The notes beneath the pieces were generated by a model. It saw only the letters and a list, made by a program, of their open reading frames with translations, was not told where the DNA came from and searched no databases. Shown piece by piece: positions 22,284 to 29,909 of a DNA stretch of 32,400 bases; the stretch's first letter is position 1, and every line of letters starts with the position of its first letter. This DNA is from ZC4RG30 sp040508085. GTDB taxonomy: Bacteria; Pseudomonadota; Gammaproteobacteria; Steroidobacterales; Steroidobacteraceae. The DNA lies in contig JBEVNO010000169.1 in NCBI GenBank assembly GCA_040508085.1, positions 1 to 32,400 of the forward strand. The letters are read 5' to 3'. The translations under genes and the position numbers were made by a program.

Positions 22284-25025
22284 TCACGCGATCCGGGACT
22301 GCACCTGGCCGCGGGCCGCAAACAAGGCCAGATCGTCCGCGGTCATGCCGCGCCCATACAGGTATCCCTGCAGGTATTCACAGCCTTCAGCACGCAGGAA
22401 CTGCGCCTGGGCGGCAGTCTCCACGCCTTCCGCGACAATCTTCTTGTCCAGTGCGTGGCCCATCGCGATCATGCCGCGCACCAGCGCCGCGGCGCGGCTG
22501 GAAGTGGCGCATCCGTCGACAAATGACTTGTCGATCTTCAGCACATCAACCGGCAGGCTCGCAAGACTGGTCAGGGAGCTGTAGCCGGTGCCGAAATCGT
22601 CGATGGCGAGCAGTACGCCAAGCTCGCGCAGCCGCTGCATCAATTCCACTGCCGAATGCATGTCAGCTGCGAGGCCGGATTCAGTGATCTCCAGATGCAG
22701 CCTCGCCGGCGCCAGCCCGGCGCCGTGCAGGATCGCGGCGATGCGCTCGGCAAACGTGTGGTCGCGCAGCTGGTGCATCGACACGTTCACCGCGACATGC
22801 GCCACCATCGTGCCGTTCTGCTGCCAGTTGCGCATGGCCCGGCAGGCCTCCTGCACCGCCCAGATGCCGAGCCGGTCGATCAGGCCGGTTTCCTCCGCCA
22901 GCGGTATGAACTCGGCCGGGGAGACCACGCCATCTTCGGCATCGTGCCAGCGTGCCAGCGCTTCCACGCCCACCAGCGCGCCAGTCCGGGCGTCGACCTT
23001 GGGCTGGTAGACCAGCTGCAGCCCGGTTCCGTCCAGTGCCATGCGCAGCCGGCCCGCAAGCCTCGAGCGACGCCTGGCACTGACATTCATGGATTCTTCA
23101 AAGAATGCGGCGCGGCCCCTGCCGCCGGCTTTCGCCCGATACATGGCGGTGTCGGCATTGCGCAGCAAATCCTCGGCATTGGCGCCGTCCTGCGGGTACA
23201 GGGCGATGCCTACCGAGCCCTGGATGGAAAATTGCGTTTCCCCGATGCGGAATGGCGCATCCAGTACCTGATGCACGGCGCGCGCCAGCTCCAGCGCATG
23301 GGCAGGCTGCGGCAGCGGCATCACGATGGTGAATTCATCGCCACCGAGTCGCGCCAGGGTCGCTGCAGCAGGCAGCACCTGTGCCAGTCGCCGCGCCGCC
23401 GCCTGCAACAACAGATCCCCTGCCGAGTGGCCGAGCGAATCGTTCACGCTCTTGAAGTGGTCAAGATCGATGAACAGTACCGCCAGCTGCGTATTGCCAT
23501 GCGCCGCATGCAGCAGCTCACGCTCCAGGCGATCCCTGAAGAGCTGGCGATTCGGCAGGTCGGTCAGCCCGTCGTAGTAAGCCTGTTTCAGCAGCAGCGC
23601 TTCACGATCCTCGTTGCCGATGACCACCGCCAGCCGGTGGGCCAGCCCCGCCAGCTGCCTGAGTCCGCGCCAGCGCGCGCGGCGGCGGGTGAACCCGGCC
23701 AGCAGCACGGCACGCAGCTCGCCATTGACGGTGACGAGTGCGGCGCGCCAGGCATCGCAGGCGGGCAGGAATCCACCCAGCCCGAGGTCTGCCAGCTCCT
23801 GCCCTGTCAGCGTGGCACCTGCATCGCCGAGCACTGCTGCCAGCGTGTGCACATCGAACGCCAGGCACGACCTGCGCGAGCCCTGGTCCGCATGCACATG
23901 CACATGCAGCGTAGCCGCTCCTGCGCCCGTGCCCAGCAGCACCGCGGCGGCGTCACAGCCGAGTATCCGCGGCAGGCGGGGCAGCAGCGAGGCCACGATG
24001 GGATCGGCAGCTGGCAGCTCCAGGATCTGCTGGTCGATGCCCGCCATGGCGGACAGCGCCTGGAACTGGCGCCGCACATTGGCAGCCATGACATTGAAGG
24101 CCCGGCCGAGGTTGGCGTACTCATCGCGCCCGCTGATACGCACCCGTTCCCGCCAGCGGCCTTTGCTCATGCGCATGGCGGCATCTGTCAGCAGCCGCAA
24201 CGGGCGGTTGCTGCGCCTTATCTGCATGGAGCTGAGCAGTACCGCGATGGCGATGGTGACGCCCGCCATCAGAGGCAGGGTGGCACGGAACGCGCGCAGG
24301 CCCGCCAGGGCCGAGGCGGACTCCTGCTCCACGACGATCTGCCACGAAGGCGCGCCGTAGCGTGCTTTCAGGAACAGCTCCCAGCTTGCGCGCTGCACAT
24401 CGGCAGTTGATAACGCAGCGGCCGAGCAGTAGAGGTTCTGCTGTTGCGCCCGCACGCAGACTCGTCCGGCGGGCAGATCGATGGTGTCGCTGTCCCACAG
24501 ATAGGCGGCAGTCACGATGCCGATGACCTCGACCGCGCGCCCGTGCGAGCGCAGCACTGCACGCAGCCGCACCTGTCCGCCCGCGGCATCCGGTTCCACT
24601 TCCAGGGAGCGCCAGAGTTCTGTGCCCGCTGCGACGGGCGCGTCGGAATTGGCGGCCGTGGGCTGCGCGGCCCGCACGCCGGGCGCAGATCCCGGCTCAG
24701 GCACGGCCCGCAGGCTGGCGATGCGCACGCGTCCCACGGTGGTCTGGAGTACATTGCGGCGCGCGCCCGGATGGGCCAGCTCCGCGGCGGCGATTTCGTG
24801 CAGCACCGAGTCCGCCTGCGCCAGGCGCTCGTTCAGCAGCAGCCCATAGCGCTTGCTGAGATCCTGCATCCTGACCAGCGCCTGTTCGTGCAACAGGCTC
24901 GCTGTGTAACGGTAGCCGATGAATCCGAACACCAGCACCGGCACTGCCGCACACAGGCAGAACAGGATGAATGTCCGCACCGCGATGGTGGTGCCCAGTC
25001 CGGCCGTTGCCCGGGGCCGCGCCAC
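22284..25025 (-). CDS. Membrane GGDEF-EAL cyclic-di-GMP protein
   Basis: 913 aa. TM1 is at about 15-37, a periplasmic sensor region at about 38-255, TM2 at about 258-280, then HAMP (LRLLTDAAMRMSKGRW...), a GAF-like region (about 345-470), GGDEF (about 480-640) and EAL (about 655-905). The GGDEF motif is intact (ARLGGDEFTIV), but the inhibitory RxxD site five residues before it is replaced by P-A-A-A. The EAL domain keeps VEALARW, VNVS, ITES, DDFGTGYSSL, KIDKSF and AEGVET, so phosphodiesterase activity is expected. The GTG at 25025 lies 1 nt after the stop of the upstream pseudopilin gene, implying coupled translation. Net synthesis or breakdown of c-di-GMP cannot be told from sequence. Confidence 0.93.
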   Translation of the reverse strand: MARPRATAGLGTTIAVRTFILFCLCAAVPVLVFGFIGYRYTASLLHEQALVRMQDLSKRYGLLLNERLAQADSVLHEIAAAELAHPGARRNVLQTTVGRVRIASLRAVPEPGSAPGVRAAQPTAANSDAPVAAGTELWRSLEVEPDAAGGQVRLRAVLRSHGRAVEVIGIVTAAYLWDSDTIDLPAGRVCVRAQQQNLYCSAAALSTADVQRASWELFLKARYGAPSWQIVVEQESASALAGLRAFRATLPLMAGVTIAIAVLLSSMQIRRSNRPLRLLTDAAMRMSKGRWRERVRISGRDEYANLGRAFNVMAANVRRQFQALSAMAGIDQQILELPAADPIVASLLPRLPRILGCDAAAVLLGTGAGAATLHVHVHADQGSRRSCLAFDVHTLAAVLGDAGATLTGQELADLGLGGFLPACDAWRAALVTVNGELRAVLLAGFTRRRARWRGLRQLAGLAHRLAVVIGNEDREALLLKQAYYDGLTDLPNRQLFRDRLERELLHAAHGNTQLAVLFIDLDHFKSVNDSLGHSAGDLLLQAAARRLAQVLPAAATLARLGGDEFTIVMPLPQPAHALELARAVHQVLDAPFRIGETQFSIQGSVGIALYPQDGANAEDLLRNADTAMYRAKAGGRGRAAFFEESMNVSARRRSRLAGRLRMALDGTGLQLVYQPKVDARTGALVGVEALARWHDAEDGVVSPAEFIPLAEETGLIDRLGIWAVQEACRAMRNWQQNGTMVAHVAVNVSMHQLRDHTFAERIAAILHGAGLAPARLHLEITESGLAADMHSAVELMQRLRELGVLLAIDDFGTGYSSLTSLASLPVDVLKIDKSFVDGCATSSRAAALVRGMIAMGHALDKKIVAEGVETAAQAQFLRAEGCEYLQGYLYGRGMTADDLALFAARGQVQSRIA

Positions 25026-25026
25026 G

Positions 25027-25527
25027 CTAGAACTCGGAGGCTTTGCCGATGAAGGCGCCGTCGCGAGCCCAGACGATGTCGTCGCGGCTCTTCGAAGCGG
25101 TCAGCGGCGCCGCGGAGTCGCCGTCCGGGCCCATGCTGTAAAGGTCGTATTCAGAGTTGAGCGGGTGCAGGTTGTGGTCCTTGCGGATCTTCCCGTTCAC
25201 CCCGGGGGCTCCGGAATCGAAATTCAGGTACTGGTAGGGATGGCCCCAGGGATCAAGCAGCGGCGGGTTCGAAAATTCCTCGATGGAGTCGGGCAGGCGT
25301 AGACCCAGGCTGCGGTAGCGCTCGATGGCGCTGGCCAGCAGCGTCAGGTCCTCGGTGGCCTGGCTCACTTTCGTGCCCTCCATCACGCTGCGATATGCGG
25401 GGATGGCGATGGCCACCAGGATGGATGCCACCGTCATGGCGGTGGCCAGCTCCAGCAGCGTGAAACCGCGCCAGCGCCGGGCCATTGTCAGCGGCAGGCC
25501 GGCGCGGCAAATCCAGGGTAGGCGCAT
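25027..25527 (-). CDS. GspG-like type II secretion pseudopilin
   Basis: 166 aa from the first possible start, 152 from the ATG at 25485. A prepilin peptidase site is present: basic leader MARRWRG, cleavage before FTLLE (Glu at +5), then the hydrophobic helix LATAMTVASILVAIAIPAYR. The C-terminal domain has the GspG signature: LLDPWGHPYQYLNF ... NSEYDLYSMGPDGD ... DDIVWARDGAFIG. In type II secretion GspG is the major pseudopilin, but no other gsp gene is adjacent. The shorter start gives the leader length normal for the family; neither has a good Shine-Dalgarno. It is the first gene of a two-gene unit with the GGDEF-EAL gene, which is an unusual pairing. Confidence 0.85.
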   Translation of the reverse strand: MRLPWICRAGLPLTMARRWRGFTLLELATAMTVASILVAIAIPAYRSVMEGTKVSQATEDLTLLASAIERYRSLGLRLPDSIEEFSNPPLLDPWGHPYQYLNFDSGAPGVNGKIRKDHNLHPLNSEYDLYSMGPDGDSAAPLTASKSRDDIVWARDGAFIGKASEF

Positions 25528-25602
25528 GTCAGTATGCTAGTCGCCGACGCAGCCTGGATATGTGACCCAAGACCCAGAGCGGCCGCGCGTGCTGCTGCGG
25601 AT

Positions 25603-25639
25603 CTGTAGGACATGGCCAATCGACGGAGGAGTCCTACAG
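25603..25639. repeat. REP-like inverted repeat CTGTAGGAC ... GTCCTACAG
   Basis: Perfect 9-bp arms (25603-25611 and 25631-25639) around a 19-nt loop, in the 207-bp divergent gap between the pseudopilin and iron permease genes. The GTAGGA core recalls intergenic REP families of pseudomonads and xanthomonads. One copy is in the window. The rest of the gap shows no gene. Confidence 0.5.
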
Positions 25640-25734
25640 CTGCTGATTCGGCCGCGCCCTTACTGCAGTGGAGGGCGGCATGCAAAGTTCGCCGGACGCA
25701 CCAGCGCCGGGCCGCTGCCTCGGGATTCTCCGCC

Positions 25735-26184
25735 ATGCATCTGAACGACCGCTTCGCGCGCTTTTCGCGCACCAATGCCGATGCACTGGGCTCGCCCATG
25801 GTGTTTGCGGTGAACTGCCTGTTGATCCTGCTGTGGCTGTTTTCGGGGCCGTTCTTCGGCTACTCGGACACCTGGCAGCTGGTGGTGAACACTGTCACCA
25901 CTGTCTTCACCTATCTTGCGGTTTTCGTTATCCAGAACACCCAGAACCGCGACGCGCGCGCCATGCACCTGAAGCTCGACGAGCTCATCAGCACGATGGA
26001 AGGCGCACGCAATCGCTTCGTCGACCTGGATGACATGACTGAAGCGGAGCTCGCGATGCTGCAGGCCCAGTTCCAGAAGCTGCGGGCCCGCGCCGCCGAG
26101 CGCGAGGAAGATGCGCATCGCGGCATCCTGGGTGATCCGGATGACCCGCTGCGCGAGGATCCACGCAATGTAGGGAGCGACTGA
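25735..26184 (+). CDS. Low-affinity iron permease family protein
   Basis: 149 aa. Two membrane segments (about 21-42 and 46-67) enclose the family signature GPFFGYSDTWQLVVNTVTTVFTYLAVFVIQNTQNRDARAMHLKLDELI in order; a long acidic coiled C-terminus follows (LDDMTEAELAMLQAQFQKLRARAAEREED). Proteins of this group carry the Fet4-like low-affinity iron permease domain, but transport by the short bacterial forms is unproven. I chose the ATG at 25735 (GGGA 9 nt upstream); the frame is open upstream but the added residues look non-coding. It leads into two small genes on the same strand. Confidence 0.85.
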   Translation: MHLNDRFARFSRTNADALGSPMVFAVNCLLILLWLFSGPFFGYSDTWQLVVNTVTTVFTYLAVFVIQNTQNRDARAMHLKLDELISTMEGARNRFVDLDDMTEAELAMLQAQFQKLRARAAEREEDAHRGILGDPDDPLREDPRNVGSD

Positions 26185-26282
26185 CACCCGGCCGTGCGTT
26201 CTGGCGGCTGGCGGCCGCCGGGCCAGGTGGGAGACTCAGGCTCAAGTCAATGGAACCTGCGCGGTTCACACGGGAGAGGAAA

Positions 26283-26477
26283 ATGGGATCCGTCATACGA
26301 CAGATAGTGGTGGGTGGAGTGATCATCTGGGCTGTTGCTGCGCTGCTCAGCTGCAACAAGGCTGGCCGTCAGCGCCGTTCTTCCAGCGACAAGCTGGACA
26401 AGTCGCTGGAGGATACCTATCCAGCCAGCGACCCGACGGCCACGCAGGATTTCGCCATCCCGGTCAACCGGCTGTAG
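26283..26477 (+). CDS. Small membrane protein with DKSLEDTYPASDP motif
   Basis: 64 aa. One transmembrane helix (about 6-26, IVVGGVIIWAVAALLSC) precedes a basic stretch and the motif DKSLEDTYPASDPTA, a signature seen in many short uncharacterised proteobacterial proteins (L-xx-DTFPASDPP). I chose the ATG at 26283 because GGAGAGG lies just upstream; a possible ATG 11 codons earlier lacks one. The cysteine at the end of the helix could be lipidated, but there is no clear lipobox. Function unknown. Confidence 0.75.
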   Translation: MGSVIRQIVVGGVIIWAVAALLSCNKAGRQRRSSSDKLDKSLEDTYPASDPTATQDFAIPVNRL

Positions 26478-26479
26478 GC

Positions 26480-26656
26480 ATGCCGCGCCGCGCGCCGCCC
26501 AAGGGAAGCGAGTCGCCAGAGGCGGCTCGCGTCCCGACGCGTCCGGAGAATCTATCCACGCCAGATGGCGTGCAGGGCTACCGGGGCGGCGACCTCGGAT
26601 CGTGGCACGAAACTCCCGAGGACAAGGAAAAACGCCAGCGCACCACGCCGGGCTGA
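26480..26656 (+). CDS. Very small hydrophilic protein, 58 aa
   Basis: The ATG at 26480 lies 2 nt after the stop of the preceding 64-aa gene, and the frame ends in TGA at 26656. The peptide starts MPRRAPPKGSESPEAARVPT and continues with DGVQGYRGGDLGSWHETPEDKE; it is hydrophilic and probably disordered. The ribosome-binding site is weak, which would fit coupled translation. Its stop abuts the Ku stop on the other strand with no spacing (TGATCA contains both). I do not recognise it, so function is unknown and coding is probable rather than certain. Confidence 0.5.
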   Translation: MPRRAPPKGSESPEAARVPTRPENLSTPDGVQGYRGGDLGSWHETPEDKEKRQRTTPG

Positions 26657-27535
26657 TCAGGCAGCGCGGCTCTTCTTGGCAGCCGTCTTGCCAGTTGCCT
26701 TGGTTCGCGCCGCCGTCTTCGCGGCGGGTTTGTCACCCTTCAAGCTGCGCTTCAACAGCTCGGTGAGGTCGATGATGTCCGCACCGCCCGAAGCCGGTGC
26801 ATCCTCCACCGGCTCGATCACCGCGTGCGTCTTGCCCGCCTTGGCCTTGCGCGCCACCAGGCCCAGCACCTGGCTCTTGAAGCTGTCCGTGTACGCCTCC
26901 GGCTCGAATTCGCCGCTCATGCTCGATACCAGCTGCTCGGCCATCTTCAGCTCCTGCGCGCCGAGGCCGGCGCCCTTCACGCCGTCCTTGGGGATATCGA
27001 GCGCGTCGTAACTGCGGATATCCGCGCTCCAGCGCAGCAGGTTCAGCACCAGCACCGGTCCAGAGGTCATCAGTACCGCCAGGTGCTGCTTGGTCTGGAT
27101 CACCACGCGGGCAATGCCCGCCTTGCCGGATTTCTTCAGCGTTTCGCGCAGCAGTGCATAGACCTTCTGGCCCTTGCCGGTGGGCGCCAGGTAGTAAGGA
27201 CGTTCGAAATACAGCACCGGGATCTCTGCTACCGGCACGAAAGACTCGATCTCGATCATCTGCGTGGAACGCGGGTAGGCGGTGGCTATCTCCTCATCGG
27301 ACAGCACCACATAGCTGCCTGACTCGTGCTCCACGCCGCGCACGATGTTCTCCTTGGTGATCTCGCGGCCAGTGCGCTTGTTGATGCGCTTGTAGCCCAC
27401 CGGATCCATGCTGCGTTTGTCGAGCCAGTCGAAATCGATGCCGCTCTCGCCGCTGGCCGGATGCAGGCTGACAGGGATATGGACCAGCCCGAAACTGATG
27501 GCGCCCTTCCAGAGAGCGCGACTTGCGGTGGCCAT
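26657..27535 (-). CDS. ku: Ku protein of bacterial non-homologous end joining
   Basis: 292 aa, normal length. Homodimeric Ku binds broken DNA ends and recruits LigD. Family segments in order: ALWKGAISFGLVHIPVSL, DWLDKRSMDPVGYKRINKRTGREI, YVVLSDEEI, YFERPYYLAP, KAGIARVVIQTKQHLAVL, LNLLRW, ELKMAEQLV and FKSQVLGLVARK. The C-terminal tail is Lys/Ala-rich (AKTAARTKATGKTAAKK), which in the family strengthens DNA binding. The ATG at 27535 begins the expected N-terminus. No ligD is next to it, which differs from many ku loci. Iron permease and DTYPASDP-type small genes beside it fit a stress-survival setting. Confidence 0.95.
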   Translation of the reverse strand: MATASRALWKGAISFGLVHIPVSLHPASGESGIDFDWLDKRSMDPVGYKRINKRTGREITKENIVRGVEHESGSYVVLSDEEIATAYPRSTQMIEIESFVPVAEIPVLYFERPYYLAPTGKGQKVYALLRETLKKSGKAGIARVVIQTKQHLAVLMTSGPVLVLNLLRWSADIRSYDALDIPKDGVKGAGLGAQELKMAEQLVSSMSGEFEPEAYTDSFKSQVLGLVARKAKAGKTHAVIEPVEDAPASGGADIIDLTELLKRSLKGDKPAAKTAARTKATGKTAAKKSRAA

Positions 27536-27630
27536 GCGGGTTCCTCGCGTTGGGAGGCCGCACCATAGGCGCGGTGTGACGCGCGCGGGATCAGTGCGCT
27601 CGCAGAGGAACTGTGAGACTCGGACTACGG

Positions 27631-27660
27631 CGCCGGAACGAAGTGGGCTTCGTTCCGGCG
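27631..27660. terminator. 13-bp hairpin after the M13 peptidase gene
   Basis: Arms CGCCGGAACGAAG and CTTCGTTCCGGCG are perfect and enclose a 4-nt loop, 8 nt past the stop of the M13 gene. It is the strongest short hairpin I found. No T-run follows on either strand, so it may be a T-less terminator, an mRNA 3'-end stabiliser or a REP element. The remaining part of the 133-bp gap up to the Ku start shows nothing else. Confidence 0.55.
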
Positions 27661-27668
27661 GCGGCGCA

Positions 27669-29759
27669 TTACCAGATCACCACCCGCTTGTCGGCCGCGT
27701 TCACCATGGCATCGCCATCCTTGCAGCTGAACGCCGCGGCGAAGGCCGGATGATTCTGCGGCGAAGCGATGGCACGTACCGACTCCGGGGAATGCGGATC
27801 CGAAGCCACGCGCACACGCAGCGCCTCGGGGCGCAGCTGGCCACGCCAGATCGCGGCCCAGCCATAGAAGAAGCGCTGGTCACGGGTCAATCCGTCCGGC
27901 TTCGCGTCATCCTGCCCGGCTGTAGCGTGCTGCAGGGCGTCGTAGGCCACGTACAGGCCACCCAGATCCGCGATGTTCTCGCCCAGCGTCAGCTTGCCGT
28001 TCACATGCAGTCCCGGCAGCACTTCATAGGCATCGAACTGCTTCACCAGGCTGCCCGTCAGTGCGCTGAACTGCTTGGCGTCCTCGGCAGTCCACCACTG
28101 CTCGAAATTGCCGGTGGGCCCGAAGCGCGAGCCCTGGTCATCGTAGCCGTGCGTGAGCTCGTGCCCGATCACCGCACCGATGCCACCATAGTTGAAGGCA
28201 TCGTCGGCCTGCGGATCAAAGAACGGTGGCTGCAGGATGGCGGCCGGGAAGGTAATGCCGTTCTGCAGCGGGTTGTACTGGGCATTGACGGTCTGCGGCG
28301 TCATGCCCCACTCGGTCTTGTCGACTGGCTTGCCGATCTTGCCGAGCTCCCACTTGTAGTTGAACGCGTGCGCCGCCATGGCATTGCCGTAGTAGCTGCC
28401 ACGCCCGGTCGCCAGGCCATCCCATTCGCGCCACTTCGTGGGGTAGCCGATCTTCGGCGTGAACGTCTGCCATTTCTCCAGCGCCTTGACCTTGGTGGCG
28501 TCGCTCATCCACGTGAGGTTCTGGATGCGCGCCTTCAGCGCGTCGGTGAGGTTGCCCACCAGCTTTTCCATGCGCTCGCGGGATTCCGGCGGGAAGGCGG
28601 CCTTCACGTACAGCTGCCCCATGGCCTCGCCGGCGCTGTCCTCGATCACTCCCAGCACCCGCTTCCAGCGCGGCCGCTGCTCCTGCTGGCCGTTCAGCGT
28701 CTTGCTGTAGAACTCGAAGCTCTCGTTGGAGAAGGCGTCGCTCAGGTACGGCGAGGCGGTATCAACCAGCTGGAAGCGCAGGTATTGCTGCCACTGCTTC
28801 ACGGGCACCGCGGTGAGCATCCTGCTCACTTCCTGGTGGAAGGCCGGCATGGCCAGCGAGAACTTTTCCGGGACGGCGACACCCTGCGACTCGAAGAACT
28901 TCGTCCACGGGAAGTTCGGCGCCAGCTTGTCGGCCTGCACCAGCGTCACCGGGTTGTAGTACAGCTCCACGTCGCGGGACATCTCCTCCTGCGATTTCGA
29001 CACCCTGGCGAGGCGGGTTTCGAAAGCCATCACTTCCTTGGCCTGCGCGGCGGCGTCCACCGCGGCGACGCCGGAGAGCTGCAGCACCTGGGCGATGTGC
29101 TTCACATAGGCATCGCGGATGCCCTGCTTGTCCTTGTCGAAGTAGTAGGTACGGTCCGGCAGGCTGGTGCCACCCTGGGTCGCGTAGGCCATGTTCATGG
29201 CCGAATCCTTGAAATCGGCTTCCGGACCGAAACCGAACAAGGTGTTCTGCCCGCGCGCGGAGGTCTGGCGCAGGTATGCGGCGATGGAGGGGCCGTCAGT
29301 CAACGCGTCGATGGCGGCAAGCTCCTCCTTCAGCGGCGCAATGCCTTCGGCATTGAGCTTCGCCTCATCCATGCCGGTGGCCCAGAAGTCCGCGACGATC
29401 TTCTCGATGCCGGTCTGCTCAGGCTTCGCTGCCACCTGTTCGGCAATCTGCTTCTGCACCTGCAGCGAACGCTCGCGCAGCACGTTGAAGGCGCCCCAGC
29501 GCGTCTGGTCGGCAGGAATGGGGTTGGCGGCCAGCCACTTCGCATTGGCATTGGCGTTGATGTCCGTGCAGATGTTCTGCGTGGCATCGATGTCGGCCGG
29601 GGAGAAGCGGATGGGCTGGATCAGCTGGCTTTCATCGAGCCTGAATTCCGGTGCGGCTGCCGCGGCCTGGGGGGCGGGTTTTTTCTGGCAACCAGCCAGG
29701 ATGAGCCCGACGGCGGCGGCAAGCACGGTGTACTGGATCTGCTTCGAGGCGGAAGGCAT
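27669..29759 (-). CDS. M13 family metallopeptidase (PepO/neprilysin-like), lipoprotein
   Basis: 696 aa. A lipoprotein signal ends in LILAGC (lipobox cysteine near residue 24), followed by an Ala/Pro-rich linker and the N-terminal M13 domain. The C-terminal catalytic part has HELTHGYDDQG (HExxH zinc site) and GENIADLGG (ExxxD third ligand), with the family C-terminus DAMVNAADKRVVIW. It is expected to cleave oligopeptides on the periplasmic side. I chose the ATG at 29759 because AAGGAG lies 10 nt upstream and it begins just before the signal peptide; a TTG 7 codons earlier overlaps that site. It diverges from the second TonB receptor. Confidence 0.94.
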   Translation of the reverse strand: MPSASKQIQYTVLAAAVGLILAGCQKKPAPQAAAAAPEFRLDESQLIQPIRFSPADIDATQNICTDINANANAKWLAANPIPADQTRWGAFNVLRERSLQVQKQIAEQVAAKPEQTGIEKIVADFWATGMDEAKLNAEGIAPLKEELAAIDALTDGPSIAAYLRQTSARGQNTLFGFGPEADFKDSAMNMAYATQGGTSLPDRTYYFDKDKQGIRDAYVKHIAQVLQLSGVAAVDAAAQAKEVMAFETRLARVSKSQEEMSRDVELYYNPVTLVQADKLAPNFPWTKFFESQGVAVPEKFSLAMPAFHQEVSRMLTAVPVKQWQQYLRFQLVDTASPYLSDAFSNESFEFYSKTLNGQQEQRPRWKRVLGVIEDSAGEAMGQLYVKAAFPPESRERMEKLVGNLTDALKARIQNLTWMSDATKVKALEKWQTFTPKIGYPTKWREWDGLATGRGSYYGNAMAAHAFNYKWELGKIGKPVDKTEWGMTPQTVNAQYNPLQNGITFPAAILQPPFFDPQADDAFNYGGIGAVIGHELTHGYDDQGSRFGPTGNFEQWWTAEDAKQFSALTGSLVKQFDAYEVLPGLHVNGKLTLGENIADLGGLYVAYDALQHATAGQDDAKPDGLTRDQRFFYGWAAIWRGQLRPEALRVRVASDPHSPESVRAIASPQNHPAFAAAFSCKDGDAMVNAADKRVVIW

Positions 29760-29786
29760 GCAGGAATCACTCCTTGGCAATGGGGT

Positions 29787-29801
29787 ACCGCCAGAGGCGG
29801 T
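29787..29801 (-). repeat. Hairpin in the M13 gene leader
   Basis: ACCGCC and GGCGGT, 6-bp arms with a 3-nt loop, 28 bp upstream of the M13 start in the 150-bp divergent gap. No convincing -35/-10 pair was found nearby for either gene. Confidence 0.3.
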
Positions 29802-29876
29802 GCTGCCCGCATTCTGGTTGATTACACGCCGCTGTAACAGCCGTCACACGGTTTTGTCATGCTCGCCGCCCAGCAT

Positions 29877-29906
29877 GTTGCGCCTGTCATACATCAGAGG
29901 CGCAAC
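29877..29906 (+). promoter_or_regulatory. Leader hairpin that includes the ribosome-binding site of the second TonB receptor gene
   Basis: Arms GTTGCGCCT (29877-29885) and AGGCGCAAC (29898-29906) are perfect 9-bp complements with a 12-nt loop. The only Shine-Dalgarno candidate, AGAGG, overlaps the right arm, and the stem ends 3 nt before the ATG. When folded it should hide the ribosome-binding site, which suggests translational control. It is too small for a known metabolite riboswitch. Confidence 0.5.
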
Positions 29907-29909
29907 GCC

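Noticed and set aside
21886..22321. Minus-strand frames opposite the 106-aa ORF
   Set aside because: They overlap the end of the GGDEF-EAL gene or lack ribosome-binding sites; the plus-strand frame has a better start.
27408..29837. Plus-strand 809-codon open frame
   Set aside because: Antisense to the M13 peptidase and Ku; no recognisable domain and His/Arg/Gly-rich composition.
29760..29909. Cobalamin or other known riboswitch ahead of the TonB receptor
   Set aside because: The leader is too short and lacks the conserved cores of known riboswitches; only a simple hairpin is visible.
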